Below are positions 18,509 through 30,600 of a stretch of DNA of 35,204 nucleotides, one piece after another. The stretch lies in contig VHZZ01000886.1 in assembly GCA_009801015.1 (NCBI GenBank), forward strand, positions 133,774 through 168,977. The letters run 5' to 3'. The notes below the pieces were generated by a model. It saw nothing but the letters and a program-made list of their open reading frames with translations. It was not told the DNA's origin and did no database searches. Origin of the DNA: Silene noctiflora (taxonomy: Eukaryota > Streptophyta > Magnoliopsida > Caryophyllales > Caryophyllaceae). The number at the start of each line of letters is the position of its first letter. Positions within the stretch are counted from its first letter, which is position 1. Position numbers and translations under genes: made by a program.

Positions 18509-21500
18509 TCACCGAATTGGATGATATTGAGTGATGCCTCGCTTTGGGGGGAGTTTCCTCAATATGAAAAGGACCAGAGAACACGGTAATATTTCCACCA
18601 ACTGAGACAATGGGAAACATACAATATGAGGGCAGGAAATAACTTTATCATTAAGCAAGAAAAATTATACGTGACATGAAAAATTATCAACAAAGATAGG
18701 TATCAACTCCATTGGAATATCACCAAAGATCACTGTATCAACTCCATTTCCAATGGAGTGAAAGACACGGCGTCTGTTTGAATGCAATTGAAGGAGGGAA
18801 GGGGAGAGAGGGGGAATGAAGCTAGTGTGTTTAACGTCCGAATCATTCCGATGTTCGAAGGATTATATTCTGGCTTACAAGAGGATAAATGATTCTCTCC
18901 ATTTTCCTCCAACCTAACTTACTAAACAGTAAGAAAATCGTTCACAACTCTGTCCCTCCAAACCATCCATCTAAATGGGATGAAGGGACTAATAGACAAT
19001 ATGAATATTGCTCATCTAACCCTCTGTACTTCTTTTCTCATGGAGTACCAGATGGTCCTCAGGTTTGGATAGGAAAAAAGGAGGGAAAGGAAGGGGAGGG
19101 GGAAGGAGGGAAGGGAAAGGAAGGGAAGGGAGAATGGAGGAGATGATTTTCCCTCCAAATCTTGCCTATGTTGGTGGGGAAATAATTTGCCTTGTAGAAG
19201 GAAAATGAGGGGATCCATTTTCCCTCCCCTCCAAATCCCTCTACCTTCATTTTGCTAACCAAACAATGGATTTCTCATCCTTCCAATTCCCTCCCCTCCC
19301 TTTCCCTCCAAATCCATCCCTCAATCCAAACACACCCTTAGGCCTTGTTTGGATAGGAAAAAAGGAGGGAAAGGGAGGGGAGGGGGAAGGAGGGAAGGGA
19401 AAGGAAGGGAAGGGGAGGGAGAATGGAGGAGGTGATTTTCCCTCCAAATCTTGCCTATATTGGTGGGGAAATAATTTGCCTTGTAGGAGGGATCCATTTT
19501 CTCTCCCCTCCAAATCCTTCTACCTTCATTTTGCTAACCAACAATGGATTTCTCATCCTTCCAATTCCCTCCCCTCCCTTTCCCTCCAAATCCATCCCTC
19601 AATCCAAACACACCCTATAAGGATGTCCTCCTACACTGTTTTCCACAGGTAGGCACGTCATTACAAAAATCAATGCATAGTGACTAAAAATAAACAAAAG
19701 AAAAGAAAAAAAAAAAAAAAGGAACAGATATGTACTCTAGAAAGGGATAGAGGCTGCTTAGGAGGCCATTTCAGAAGACTTGCCCCATAATATATCCAAG
19801 GTAAGATAGGGTAGGAGGTCATTTTCAAAAGACTTACCCCGTCATACATCCAAGGTAAGATAAGGGATAATTTGCACATGAAGTGAAAATGTCACTAGTT
19901 GATGACAAGTGACACCACATTAATGTAGAGAGGCTAGTTAGTAGTCACTCACCAGGTAGTACGCAAAATTGAGAATTGGATGATCCAAGACATCAAGGTC
20001 AGCAGCTTTATCAAAAGCATTAAAGCACATCTGCAGGAGAAGTTGGTGATGTTTTAATGATGTACTAGCTTATTGGGAACTAAAACCGCTATTTGCTGTT
20101 TGTCACTCTGAAAGAGCAGGTCAAAAGAAAGAACATGTGCTGTTGTCCATGGCATACATACAGCATAAACTTCAACAGAAACATGAAATATTCATCAATT
20201 CTCCATTAGTTCAAGCCCCATTAAGGTTAATTCCCATCACAAAGTTCACATCCCCAAGAGTTTTTGTCAGATGCTACCTTTGTGTTTACTTAATTTGCGA
20301 GAGAATGCTTTTCTTTTGCTTTTTTTTTTTATACCGAACAGTGCCTAAGTCAGTATTCCAGTCATTTTACTCAACATTCCAGCCTTTACTTTCTTTTTTC
20401 TCACTCAAAACTACCTTACTTTCCTTTCTATACAAAACTACACAACTTTCCGTTTTCTTCAAAACCTACCAGCGCTTATCCCCCAATTTTCATATTCACT
20501 AAATTCAATAATCCACTTTTTTACTCAACACATGTTAAAGTTCCTATTGTTCATTCCTCTTAAATGTTCATACCGATAAGTTATTTCCTTTTTGGACTCC
20601 CATGTGAAAGTTTATACTGCCAAAGTTTAGATAGTATGTTCTGACTGCCATTAAAAACCAAGTCGGGTTACTTAAAAGATAAGCACCACTTACCATGACA
20701 CATCTTATGAGGAAACATGTGAAACATATTGTGGTGACGTAGCCAACCTGCAGGAAGTCACAGCAAGAAAACCATCTGAATACAGAAAATGCTAGACGCC
20801 AAACAAAGAAGAGAGATAGAACGCATAGGAGGGGGCAGGGGCGAGCAATTTACCTCTTGAAGTTTCTTGAGCCTTCCTTTTGATTCTTCCAATCGTTGCA
20901 ACATTAGGAAAAGCCTGCCAAGAAAACCATAAAAGATGTTCCAAAGAATGCAAATGTGATTTGATATTTAATTGTAAAACAGAAAGGTAGGGGGGAGTAA
21001 CTGCAATAACGACAAAAACCTGCAGGTAACTAAGTGTTTTTTTACAACAATGTTTTGTTAGGGGAGGGGAAATCAAGACAAACCATTGCACTTTGCACTA
21101 GTAGAACTATGTACCAGATCAAGCATAAATATGAAGAGGTAACAAATAAAAAGAATAACAGCAAAACAGAGATGCGACTGAACCAGGTGGCATGCAAATG
21201 GGCATGCGAAACAACAGCTCAAAAATTTTGGACATGAGAAATTTTTGACAAAGTTAGAGTGACATAATCTGATGCCTATGGAACATATAAGTTTAAAAAG
21301 GACCACTATATTAAACTTAAAAATGAAAATTTGGATATATACGAAGATGCATAATTATTTAAAACCAACGGATTAACAGTTAGGTTAATACTTAATAGCA
21401 ATACCAACTTACAATCAATATACAAAACGACATCATTGTTTATTGAAATCAGTTCTGTAATTTTAAGTGAATCTGCTATTATGTTAATAGTCATTGGCAA

Positions 21501-24500
21501 GGGGCAATTGGGTCACCCGGGTCGGGGTCATGTTGATTTGACTTGTGTCGGGAATCGAGTTAATAACTGATTCGCGTCGGTTACAATTCATGTCGGGCCG
21601 GGTTTTGTTGGGATCAAGTGACAGGCCGGTTCGGTTCGGGTAAGGGGTCAAGTTATGAATATATAATTTATCTTATGTATTTAAATTTGGATCAAAAATT
21701 TAAAGTTATAGGTGTATTTATTTTAATTTTTAAGTGAAAACAATTGAAATGAATGTCAATTTAGTCTTACTTGGAATTTTGGACCATGATTAAGCTAATT
21801 CTTTGTCAAGTTTAAGTCAATATCAGGTCGGTTCGGGTCTAGTTGGAGCAAATAAAGTTATAGGTTATCACTTTAACTTCGGGTCGGGGTCGGTTCGATT
21901 CACCCAATTTTCGGGATTTCAGTCCATGTTTGGGCCCATTCGGGTCAACTTTTGCCAACTCTAAGTTTTGGCGTCCAATCTAAGGAAAATATCAATATAA
22001 GCAAGAACACAAAAATATTATTTATAGCCTCCTATCATGCCAACAAAAACATTAGCAATGTTTGTCAGAAGAGCCACCCGAAAGAGGATAAATTTTGAAA
22101 AAAAAAAAAAAAAAAAACAAAGACAGAGCCTTTTGATAAAATTTGACGACTAACATGAAAAACATAAGCAACTACCATTCTCAATATCAATTCATAAGTC
22201 AACCATCACACTGAGAAATGTCAATAAATCATTGGACTTTCTTTGTTCTTAGCATTCCAGAATCTGCTTACAAGACAGTTTCACTCGATAGCTTCTCTTC
22301 CTCTCTCTCCTCCTCCTCACTATCAACAATTACTCTCTCAACAACTGCTCCTCACTATCTACATAATCTTTCAAAGTTTGAATGTGGTAGCACAAGCTCT
22401 GACACTCAAAATGGGTAATATCAACACAAGTACACAACTGTATAAATTTGGAGGCGACTACTATCACATGCTAATCACTGACTAAAAAAAAAGCCCGCGA
22501 CTGCAGTATTCAAGAAAGGTATAGGCTGCTCAAATCAGAAAATTCATTAATCTTAGATACAAAAACAGATTAAATAAATTGTTTGTTCTCACCTTCCTCC
22601 ATAAAGAAGAAATCCAAGAGCAGCAAACAAAGACACGCCTGCCACAGTACATGCATTGTGAGTTTATAATTATATAAAAAAAAAAAAATAATAATAACTT
22701 CAACAAATAGTGCATTAAGAAGTCACCTGCAAAAAACAACTTCGACAAAATAACCAGACCATGGATTGGTTTCCACCACAAGATCAACCATAAAACAATC
22801 TGATGTGAAAAAACAGAGTTAGTAGATCAAATAATAATCATACAACTAAAAAGGAGATATAACGATGTGGTTCCAAAACTCCTTGTTCATACTCCCTTTG
22901 TTCACTCCAATTCCATGCATAATACTACTCACATATATATATTAACCAAATGTATGGAGTTGGAGTGAACAGAGGGAGTATTTCATACAATTACAAGCAA
23001 GCCATTGATTTAATTTCTCTCACAACAGCTAGTAGTACAGCAAGACACATACTTAGGCGCTTGCATAAAAGCTTGTATAAAACATTTAAAAAGTCTCTAA
23101 GAAACCGTCAAACTCCATAACTAAAGAGCCTCTTCGGGGNNNNNNNNNNNNNNNNNNNNNNNNNNNNNNNNNNNNNNNNNNNNNNNNNNNNNNNNNNNNN
23201 NNNNNNNNNNNNNNNNNNNNNNNNNNNNNNNNNNNNNNNNNNNNNNNNNNNNNNNNNNNNNNNNNNNNNNNNNNNNNNNNNNNNNNNNNNNNNNNNNNNN
23301 NNNNNNNNNNNNNNNNNNNNNNNNNNNNNNNNNNNNNNNNNNNNNNNNNNNNNNNNNNNNNNNNNNNNNNNNNNNNNNNNNNNNNNNNNNNNNNNNNNNN
23401 NNNNNNNNNNNNNNNNNNNNNNNNNNNNNNNNNNNNNNNNNNNNNNNNNNNNNNNNNNNNNNNNNNNNNNNNNNNNNNNNNNNNNNNNNNNNNNNNNNNN
23501 NNNNNNNNNNNNNNNNNNNNNNNNNNNNNNNNNNNNNNNNNNNNNNNNNNNNNNNNNNNNNNNNNNNNNNNNNNNNNNNNNNNNNNNNNNNNNNNNNNNN
23601 NNNNNNNNNNNNNNNNNNNNNNNNNNNNNNNNNNNNNNNNNNNNNNNNNNNNNNNNNNNNNNNNNNNNNNNNNNNNNNNNNNNNNNNNNNNNNNNNNNNN
23701 NNNNNNNNNNNNNNNNNNNNNNNNNNNNNNNNNNNNNNNNNNNNNNNNNNNNNNNNNNNNNNNNGCTACACCTAACAGCTAAAGGAGAAGAGAGTCACAA
23801 GACAAGTAAATGACCAATATAGCAAGTAAAACCTGATAGTATATCTCTGCCCAAAACAACACCAACAGCGCGTAGGTCGTGAAGAATGCAAGGCTTGTCA
23901 CATCAAGCAAGACATGCTGGATAATCTATACCACATGCCAGAAAGATTACCATAAGACACAAATCACACTTAGACAACATAAGCAAAGTTTCTCAAAATG
24001 AAAGACAAGCATAAGATTGATGGCAAACCTTGGGACGCAAGTGTTCCAGATCACGGCGAAAAAAGAACACTCCACACCTAACTGCTCAATCACGAAAAAA
24101 CAGTCAAAACAATTAACCAATGCCCACGACGAAGCTAATGGCAAAATAGCTAAGAGAATGCAGTTAGCTGACCTCCATTAACCAAGAAATTTAGAAAATG
24201 GAAAACCTTTTGCGTGGTCCAACCATAGTCCGGAACTCTGAATTGTATTCTCACCAATTGGACCTACATCACCAACCTCACACAATTAATTTGATTTTCT
24301 ATGAGACAGACAGACATACTTATCATATCATATGGCATCAAATCAAATACCCGAAATATCAATTTTAATCAAACTACAGCATCTCATATCACATGGCTAC
24401 CAATATTAACCAAACTTCACCAAATCAAATGGCACCAAATCAAATACCCCAATAACCTATTCTAATAACACAAATACGTGTTTAAGGCGGATGTATCATA

Positions 24501-24909
24501 TCACATGGCTACCAAATCAAAAACCCTAAAGTACCAATCTTACATCAAATCAATCAACATTATAACTACCCAATACAATTTTAGCTACAAAACTCACAAC
24601 GAAACTTCAAAAAAAAAAAACAAACAATCAGAAACCCTAAAACCCTAATCAATAAATACCAGCACAAAAACACAAAACTAATCAAATTAAACAAAAACCC
24701 AGAAATTATATAAGGTAAGAAATCATTACCAATGCAACAATTGAAACAATTCCATACAAAAGAGCAAGATCATGAAAGATTCGATCTTGCCAAATTGGGG
24801 AGTCATTAACTTCATTCCACCAACTTGACCCATCTTTCAAAACATAAGCTTTTACAGCATTTAATGGGTCAAATGTCTCCCCCATCAATTCCCCAAATTG
24901 AATTTCCAA
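18509..24909 (-). CDS. TOM1/TOM3-family protein (tobamovirus multiplication protein 3-like), one exon hidden in the N gap
   Basis: Ten exons are visible: 24730-24909, 24173-24263, 24029-24081, 23833-23925, 22727-22799, 22593-22638, 20854-20914, 20694-20747, 19953-20030 and 18509-18601 (stop TGA 18509-18511). Frame is kept at every seen junction. They total 822 nt, or 273 residues. Between exon 4 (ending AEIYYQ) and the next visible exon (starting [20 protein letters not shown]) about 24 residues are missing compared with TOM3; both borders are phase 0, so a roughly 72-nt exon is expected inside 23140-23764. Landmarks are [92 protein letters not shown] and the end [16 protein letters not shown]. 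The family has about seven membrane spans, sits in the tonoplast and endomembranes, and is a plant host protein recruited by tobamoviral replication proteins. Its own cellular role is little known. It is closer to TOM3 than to TOM1 by its N-terminus. Confidence 0.93.
19062..19338. mobile_element. Purine/pyrimidine-rich foldback MITE, copy B (last TOM3-like intron)
   Basis: The left end TTTGGATAGGAAAAAAGGAG and the right end AATCCAAACACACCC are inverted at TTTGGAT. Purine-rich left arm, centre GGAAATAATTTGCCTTG, pyrimidine-rich right arm. It is followed within about 5 bases by copy C. The TIR GG(C)CTTGTTTGG and TTA/TAA-like flanks suggest PIF/Harbinger (Tourist). Confidence 0.7.
19341..19616. 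mobile_element. Purine/pyrimidine-rich foldback MITE, copy C
   Basis: Nearly identical to copy B, 278-284 bases further on, beginning GGCCTTGTTTGGATAGG and ending AATCCAAACACACCCT. A shorter related piece (GTCTGTTTGAATGCAATTGA, about 18773) lies upstream in the same intron. Confidence 0.75.
20915..22592 (-). other. TOM3-like intron 7 in visible-exon order (1678 bp)
   Basis: Holds the GGGTC-rich repeat at 21487-21963 and a 20-A run at 22098-22117. No exon was found in it; the exons on both sides join in phase. Confidence 0.8.
21487..21963. repeat. GGGTC/GGTTCG-rich dispersed element
   Basis: The left end TAGTCATTGGCAAGGGGC and the reversed right end TAGAGTTGGCAAAAGTTGAC share TTGGCAA. The interior has repeated CGGGTCGG and GGTTCGGGT words around an AT-rich middle. 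I could not confirm a target duplication. It lies in an intron of the TOM3-like gene. Confidence 0.45.
22892..22978. mobile_element. Short Stowaway MITE (87 bp)
   Basis: The left end CTCCCTTTGTTCACTCCAAT and the right end are inverted copies over about 25 bases with two mismatches. TA flanks are at 22890-22891 and 22979-22980. It lies in the TOM3-like intron beside the N gap. Confidence 0.85.
23140..23764. other. Assembly gap (625 N)
   Basis: Run of N inside the TOM3-like gene, between visible exons 4 and 5 (in transcription order). The length may be an estimate. The gap is expected to hold one small exon with its flanking intron sequence. Confidence 0.99.
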
Positions 24910-25249
24910 AACTCAAATCAAAAAGCTAAAATCCCAATTTCCTTAATTTCACTTAGATTAAATAACAGTGAAATTAATAAGGAAAAATTGGGAATTTCTT
25001 GGATTACTTAATTATTATGAACAATTCCAGGTAACTTTTTGTTTGTTTTACAAAAATAATCAAAAGTTGACAAGAAAATGAATGATTAAGATAGATGAAG
25101 TGATGGAGAATTAGGGATTTCGAATTTGGGGAAATGGCAAAAGGAGGGAAATTACGTGAGGAAAGAGAGAGGGGAATGTTTGATTCTTTGATGGAAAATG
25201 GAATAGATAGATGTTTGAATCCGATATGGACCCAGATCATCCTCGTCGG

Positions 25250-26185
25250 CTCGTCCTTTTGGATGATGCACAATTGCACATTAATCAATACTCGTATTCA
25301 ATAATCAATAATCAATAATTTAGCTTATCAATGACGCAAAAAATAAAAAACCCGATTACTAAACATCGTCCACAAAACTTTTATGTTAGGATGTGGAGCG
25401 ATTTTTTTTTTTTCTTGTTTAAATGAGTTTACCTTATGTTGCGGATTAAAATTAAACCCCAACTTCATGGTTGGAGTAAGAGAGTTTTTACCACTACTTG
25501 AGGTAACACTCTTTTATTCTTAGGACGTAGGAGGGAGAGATGTAGCTAGCATGTGGATGTTTCACATTTAAAACAAATAGATCCAAATGTGAATAATGCA
25601 CATCTTAATCTAGGCAGGACATGTATTTCGTCGAAGTAAGCGATTGGAAAAAAAGTTGCCATAACTGAACATTAAGTGTAATTTTATGGTAGTTTAATTT
25701 CTTTTCACTCTTAATCACCGGTTTACCATTTTAAATCGTTCACAAACTGTTATTATTGATAATTACTGTTTTTGTGTAAGTTTGCTTCGAGTTTCAAGAA
25801 AATAAATTACTCCATACGTCATTGTTGTTGTTTAAGTTAGTTTAAGACAAGCTTTTGAAGACAATAAATTGTTTTAAAAAAGTCAAATTTGCAGTTGTTT
25901 GTTAAGTACATTCGTATTTAGGACGAGACATGAATATTAATCTTTTTTGGGTGTGTGATTTGAAGTTCTTCTCACTATTTTTTTTTTTTTTTTTTTTTTT
26001 TTTTGATTATCGTTTTCGCTATTATATGACAAAAAAAGGAGGGGTTGGGTGGGTTATTGATGGTAAAATGGCAATGATGATAGTAATTTGTCAATGATGC
26101 ACCTCAAGTTGAAATAAGTCGATTCTTGTATATGCAACTCAACGATTTCCGATAATACTTTATTAGATGTCACTTTAATTACATA
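25250..26185. other. Intergenic region upstream of the TOM3-like gene
   Basis: The promoter must lie near its left edge, but I saw no convincing TATA box. An AATAATCAATAATCA triplication is at 25296-25320 and a run of 27 T at 25978-26004. Nothing else recognised. Confidence 0.4.
25978..26004. repeat. Poly(T), 27 bases
   Basis: Homopolymer tract; the length is uncertain in any assembly. Confidence 0.9.
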
Positions 26186-26805
26186 CTAGTATAGATTCCA
26201 AACAATGAATGCGCGGTATTTATTGAGTTTTTATTTTTGTAAGACTTATTCATACTAAATTAACACCTCATTAAATTTTTATATTTCACATTATATATTG
26301 ATATGAGAAGAAAAATTAAACTGTAAAATTAATTAAAAAAATTGAGTAATATCATGAAATTTATATATTAATTATTTTTTTAATCACAAAACTAATAATT
26401 TAATTTTACAAACTTCTCGGCTTGTTTTAAATATTTTTTCTTTCGACAAATTTAATAATCTCTGTTTATATTTTTGTTTTAGAGAGAGCAACTAATATGC
26501 ATCAAATCATTCGCTAACAAAGTTTAGCAATTTGTATTCAGACTTTTATTTTATTTTAATTAAAATTTGTTTTAATTTGATGAAAAGTTATATTTTAATG
26601 AAAAATTAATAGTTTAATGTTCATTTGTTTTCTTATTTAACTAAAAGTTTGGAGCGAAATTTTTTCCTTATTTAAGTAAATGGAGTTTGGAGGGAAACCT
26701 TTTGAGATTCTTATATATGGAAAAGAATGTGACTAAAAATATATACTAGAATGTGTGTTAGGCGCAAAAATTAGGCGGTTTTATTAATCTTTTAGTATAT
26801 AGGGA
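26186..26805 (-). mobile_element. Non-autonomous Helitron
   Basis: On the minus strand it begins TCCCTATATACTAAAAGATT, matching the 5' end of the element at 5096-5957. It ends with CCGCGCATT...TCTATACTAG before T. It shares subterminal GGTATTTATTGAGTTTTTAT with the Helitron end at 34956. The 5' flank is T rather than A. No coding frame. Confidence 0.65.
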
Positions 26806-27033
26806 ATGTTATGTTCAATATTCTTACATACTATCTGTTGTAGGAAAAAAAATTGTATTATTTTATGAGACATTTCAAATTGATAGTGTAGTTTTGTTCT
26901 CTTATTTATTTCATTTTTATTTATTATTGTGGGATCATGTTTTTAATGGTTTGTCTCACAGTATTTGTAGCAGGAGGCTCTTAAGAATTTTATTTATTTT
27001 TGCATAAAATCCGAAATTTCAGCCTTTTTTAAC

Positions 27034-27259
27034 GAGGTATGATATATATATTTTTTTTTGGTGTTGACCAGAAGTATCCCCTACCAACAGCTTGGGCAAT
27101 CTCCTTCGGGGTACTGAAGGCAATTTAATGGGTTGACCCCTCCCAAGTTTGGCTTTTTCATTCGCAAGAGTCAAGAATCGAACCCAAACCACTTGTTTAA
27201 GAGATGAGAACCCTTATCACTCACACCAGCCAACTTTGGTAATGAGGTACGATATATAT
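27034..27259 (-). mobile_element. tRNA-derived SINE with target site duplication
   Basis: Body 27050-27243. On the minus strand, from right to left: A-box-like TGGCTGGTGTGAG, then B box GGGTTCGATTC, then a 3' end running into A9 (plus-strand T at 27051-27059). It is flanked by GAGGTATGATATATAT (27034-27049) and GAGGTACGATATATAT (27244-27259), a 16-bp duplication with one mismatch. It lies in the spacer between the remorin 3' end and the TOM3-like promoter. Confidence 0.8.
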
Positions 27260-27645
27260 GAAGGCGCTTTTTTCATATGATCTCCAATTTTGTATTGTAA
27301 TCTGAAATATTGAATCCAAAGAGATCGATGTCTGGTTTGGAGGCCAAATGCATAAGAAAAAAAAAAAAGTATAGAAGGCGTGCATTGTACAGGTAATATA
27401 TTTCACGTCTCCATTGCGAAAGAGAAGCATATCCGAAGTCTGAAGAAGATTAACGAAGGGAAGTCAGATCAATGAGGTTGAAGACATAAAACTAGCACTT
27501 TGTGAAACATTGAGACAAATCGGTCACGAAAAAAGGCTAATTAACATAAGAGATCCAATATTCCTGCACTCAGTCAATACATCTACACTAGTTACAAAAT
27601 TTGCAAAAGATCAGCTGGAAGCTAGCCGAGAAGAGGAAGACAACT
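27260..27645 (-). other. Probable remorin 3' UTR and downstream
   Basis: No coding signal after the remorin stop and no repeat recognised up to the SINE. The poly(A) position is not determined. Confidence 0.35.
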
Positions 27646-30600
27646 TCAACAGCAACAGAAAGAACAAGAACATTTCCAGCACGTAAATTTGGAAGGTATC
27701 TGGCCCGTTTTTCTGATAAATTCAGCTTGCTGCTCTGTCTTTACTGCATTCTTATTCATCTTAGCTTCTGCAGCTGCCCGCTTCTCTTCAGCTTTGTGTC
27801 GTGCGGTGGCTAGCTTTTTCATTAACTTGTCTTGTGCCTTAGCTCTCATCCTTTCCACCTCCACCTGAACATTTGATAAGCAAACAAAAGTAGTGATTCG
27901 GTAACCAAAAATGCGGTGTACAGGAAATTGGAGCCAATTACTTGTGTTGTCAAAGACTAATTGGAAACTGGAAGTATATTTCTTTTTTACACAAAACAAG
28001 TACAACATAAGCCAAGTGCTTCAAAGGCGAGGTAAAGACGGGAACTAGTTTTTAGATGACCTATAACAAATTTTTGTAGAGATTTCAGTGCTACTTCCCA
28101 ATATAAGAAGCGAATCCAGTTTAGTCAACCATTTTCCATTTTTAACCATCCAGCCGAAGCTCGATATACAAATGGCAGTAGCAGTATATTGACAAACAAA
28201 AACCACCAAATACAATGATTGGGGTTATCATGCCTCCAAACGACTAGTGGGTAAGGCTGTGCACATGCTCGTTCTTCTAAAATAAGGTAGCCGTAACAAT
28301 TTGTGTAAATGCACATGAGCTATTCAAATAGACAAATAGGAAAACCTAGCTCATATAGTCACAATGATGCTGAGTTCAAAGACCTGGCATAAATTACCAT
28401 CTTACAGAATCCACGGAAGTTCATGTAACGATACCCTATTGCACTAGCTGAACCTCCATTTTTTCCTACTAGTTTTTTAATTTAATCGTAAAAGCCACAA
28501 GGAAAATGGCAAGAAAAGACTGGAAGAGATCTCAAAAAGTGAAAATCAAAGCCTCTTCCTATCAAAAGTGAAGGGACAATTAAAACCCTCCTACCCAACC
28601 CACAAGAATAGCACTTCATCAGCAAATAATTCTATGTTTTTGTTCATATTCAAGAGCAGTATTCGTTTTACATGCACCGTGTGCTTTTTACAACTGTGTA
28701 ACTATCAAAATAGAATAGAATTTGTGATAGCCATTCATTGGATCCCTACTTCCACAGACACGATTCACATATGAAACACTTGCATATAGCCATATAGGTG
28801 CCACAAAAACATACAAATGAACAAGACCTTCAGGCAACACAGTAAAAAATGTTACCCTCTCCATTTTACTTACGCTAGATGGTGCAATAACAAGTTACAT
28901 GGTAAAGCATGGCAAGTATACCTCAGATTTTCTCAACTCGGCTTCAGATTTGGCCTTCTGGTGATTTTCCCATGCTTGAATCTTCATTTCTTCACGCTCA
29001 AACCTGAATATGTGATAGAAGTAAATAAATTTTGTTCAGGCAACAGAAACAAACAACATACTAACCCAAATCACTGTATATATACACAGCTTATCCACTG
29101 AAGGCCAGGCTCTTTATGTTGAACTTAGTCTCCTGCTACACTCCACACCCCCAAAATACTTATTTACTGGCTAATATAAGGCAAAGGTCTTGATTGTCCA
29201 CTGCCACAATCATACGAGCCAAAATAAAAATGGACATTGGACTGACATTTAGCTTTGAACTAGATACACTAAATAAGTTCTCTCTACTTCATAAACGTGT
29301 ACCCGCTACTCCCATGGCATAAATCCCCCCCACCCACACACAACATTACATCATGAGCACTTTGAAAGGTTTTACGGTTATCCATGAACCATGACCACAG
29401 CTTGTTGCGGTAGTGATCTATGGTGCACGAATTGAGATCATGGCAACGGTATTTAATGCCATGATACGGCTTACAAACTTCCAACGATGACAAGTCTCTG
29501 AATTGAGTGCATAAAGGTTTTGAAGGTTACCACGACCATAGTCCATATATATTTATGGTGTAAGAACCGAGAATCCGAGATCAGGTAAACAGTATTTAAT
29601 CCCATGATTACAGCTCAGAAATTTTCGTCAATAACGAGTCAAGGAACTAAAACCAGAAGGTCGACATGGCTCACAAACTTTTGACAAAGTGTGTTGAAAA
29701 GATGAGGTTCAGTGTGGTGTAACAGTAAGAAGCTCAACCTTTTCAAAGTTTCAATGTAATACTGTAATTTAAGGCTAGCGTTAAGTTTGTACCATAAAGT
29801 TTGTGTTTGGAATTGAATGGCTTTTAGAACTCCACAAATGCATCAAAAGTTTAGAGTTCCGTTAAGTTTAGGAGATGAGTCCCATGAGGGAATACCTGGC
29901 CGTGTACTTTGCTTTCTCAGCCTCCTCCCAAACTTCCGCCCTTGTCTCGATAACACTTTTACGCATCTGTTCTACTGCAGCTGTGCTCGATGAACTCAGT
30001 CCTGACGCTCCTGACATATCCTCCTCCTCTTTACTAGCCCAAGCAGCTATGTTCATTTTACCAAGCTGTACACCAAGTTCCATTATTTCTTTTCTTGTTT
30101 TTGTTTGCTTGTCCTTCTCAGAGATCTGTTGGTCGAAGTTCTCGCTTTCTAGGTCTATATGTGCTTCTACAAGATGAGCTCTTCTAGGAGACAACTGCCT
30201 AGAAGAAGCAGGACTATGTGCCGGTGATTTCACCTTGACAGGAGTTCCATTTCTAGAAGGTTCCTGGCTTGCTATAGGAGTCATTTCTGTCCCCATATCC
30301 CTCATAGAAACTGATCTGGCAGTTGATAGTGGTGGAATATTATCTGTTACAGTATGAACGGACAAAGATAAATCATGGTAAAACTACAAGGATGGAAACA
30401 TGTTTTTTCATCCAATTGTCACTTCCAATGATCACAATATCACATCCACAGTCCTATGTGCAACATTCGTGCCACTTAAGTAGAAATCAACTCTGGTTTT
30501 AAGCGGATCTAACAGAACACTACAACCAGTACACAAAATAAGTGCAATTTGTGTCTACTGTGATTATTAATTTCTCCAAATGTAAGTAGAGATATGTTAA

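Noticed and set aside
18889..19652. Lys/Gly/Glu- and Pro/Phe/Ser-rich frames of 65-128 residues
   Set aside because: Composition artefacts of the tandem foldback elements.
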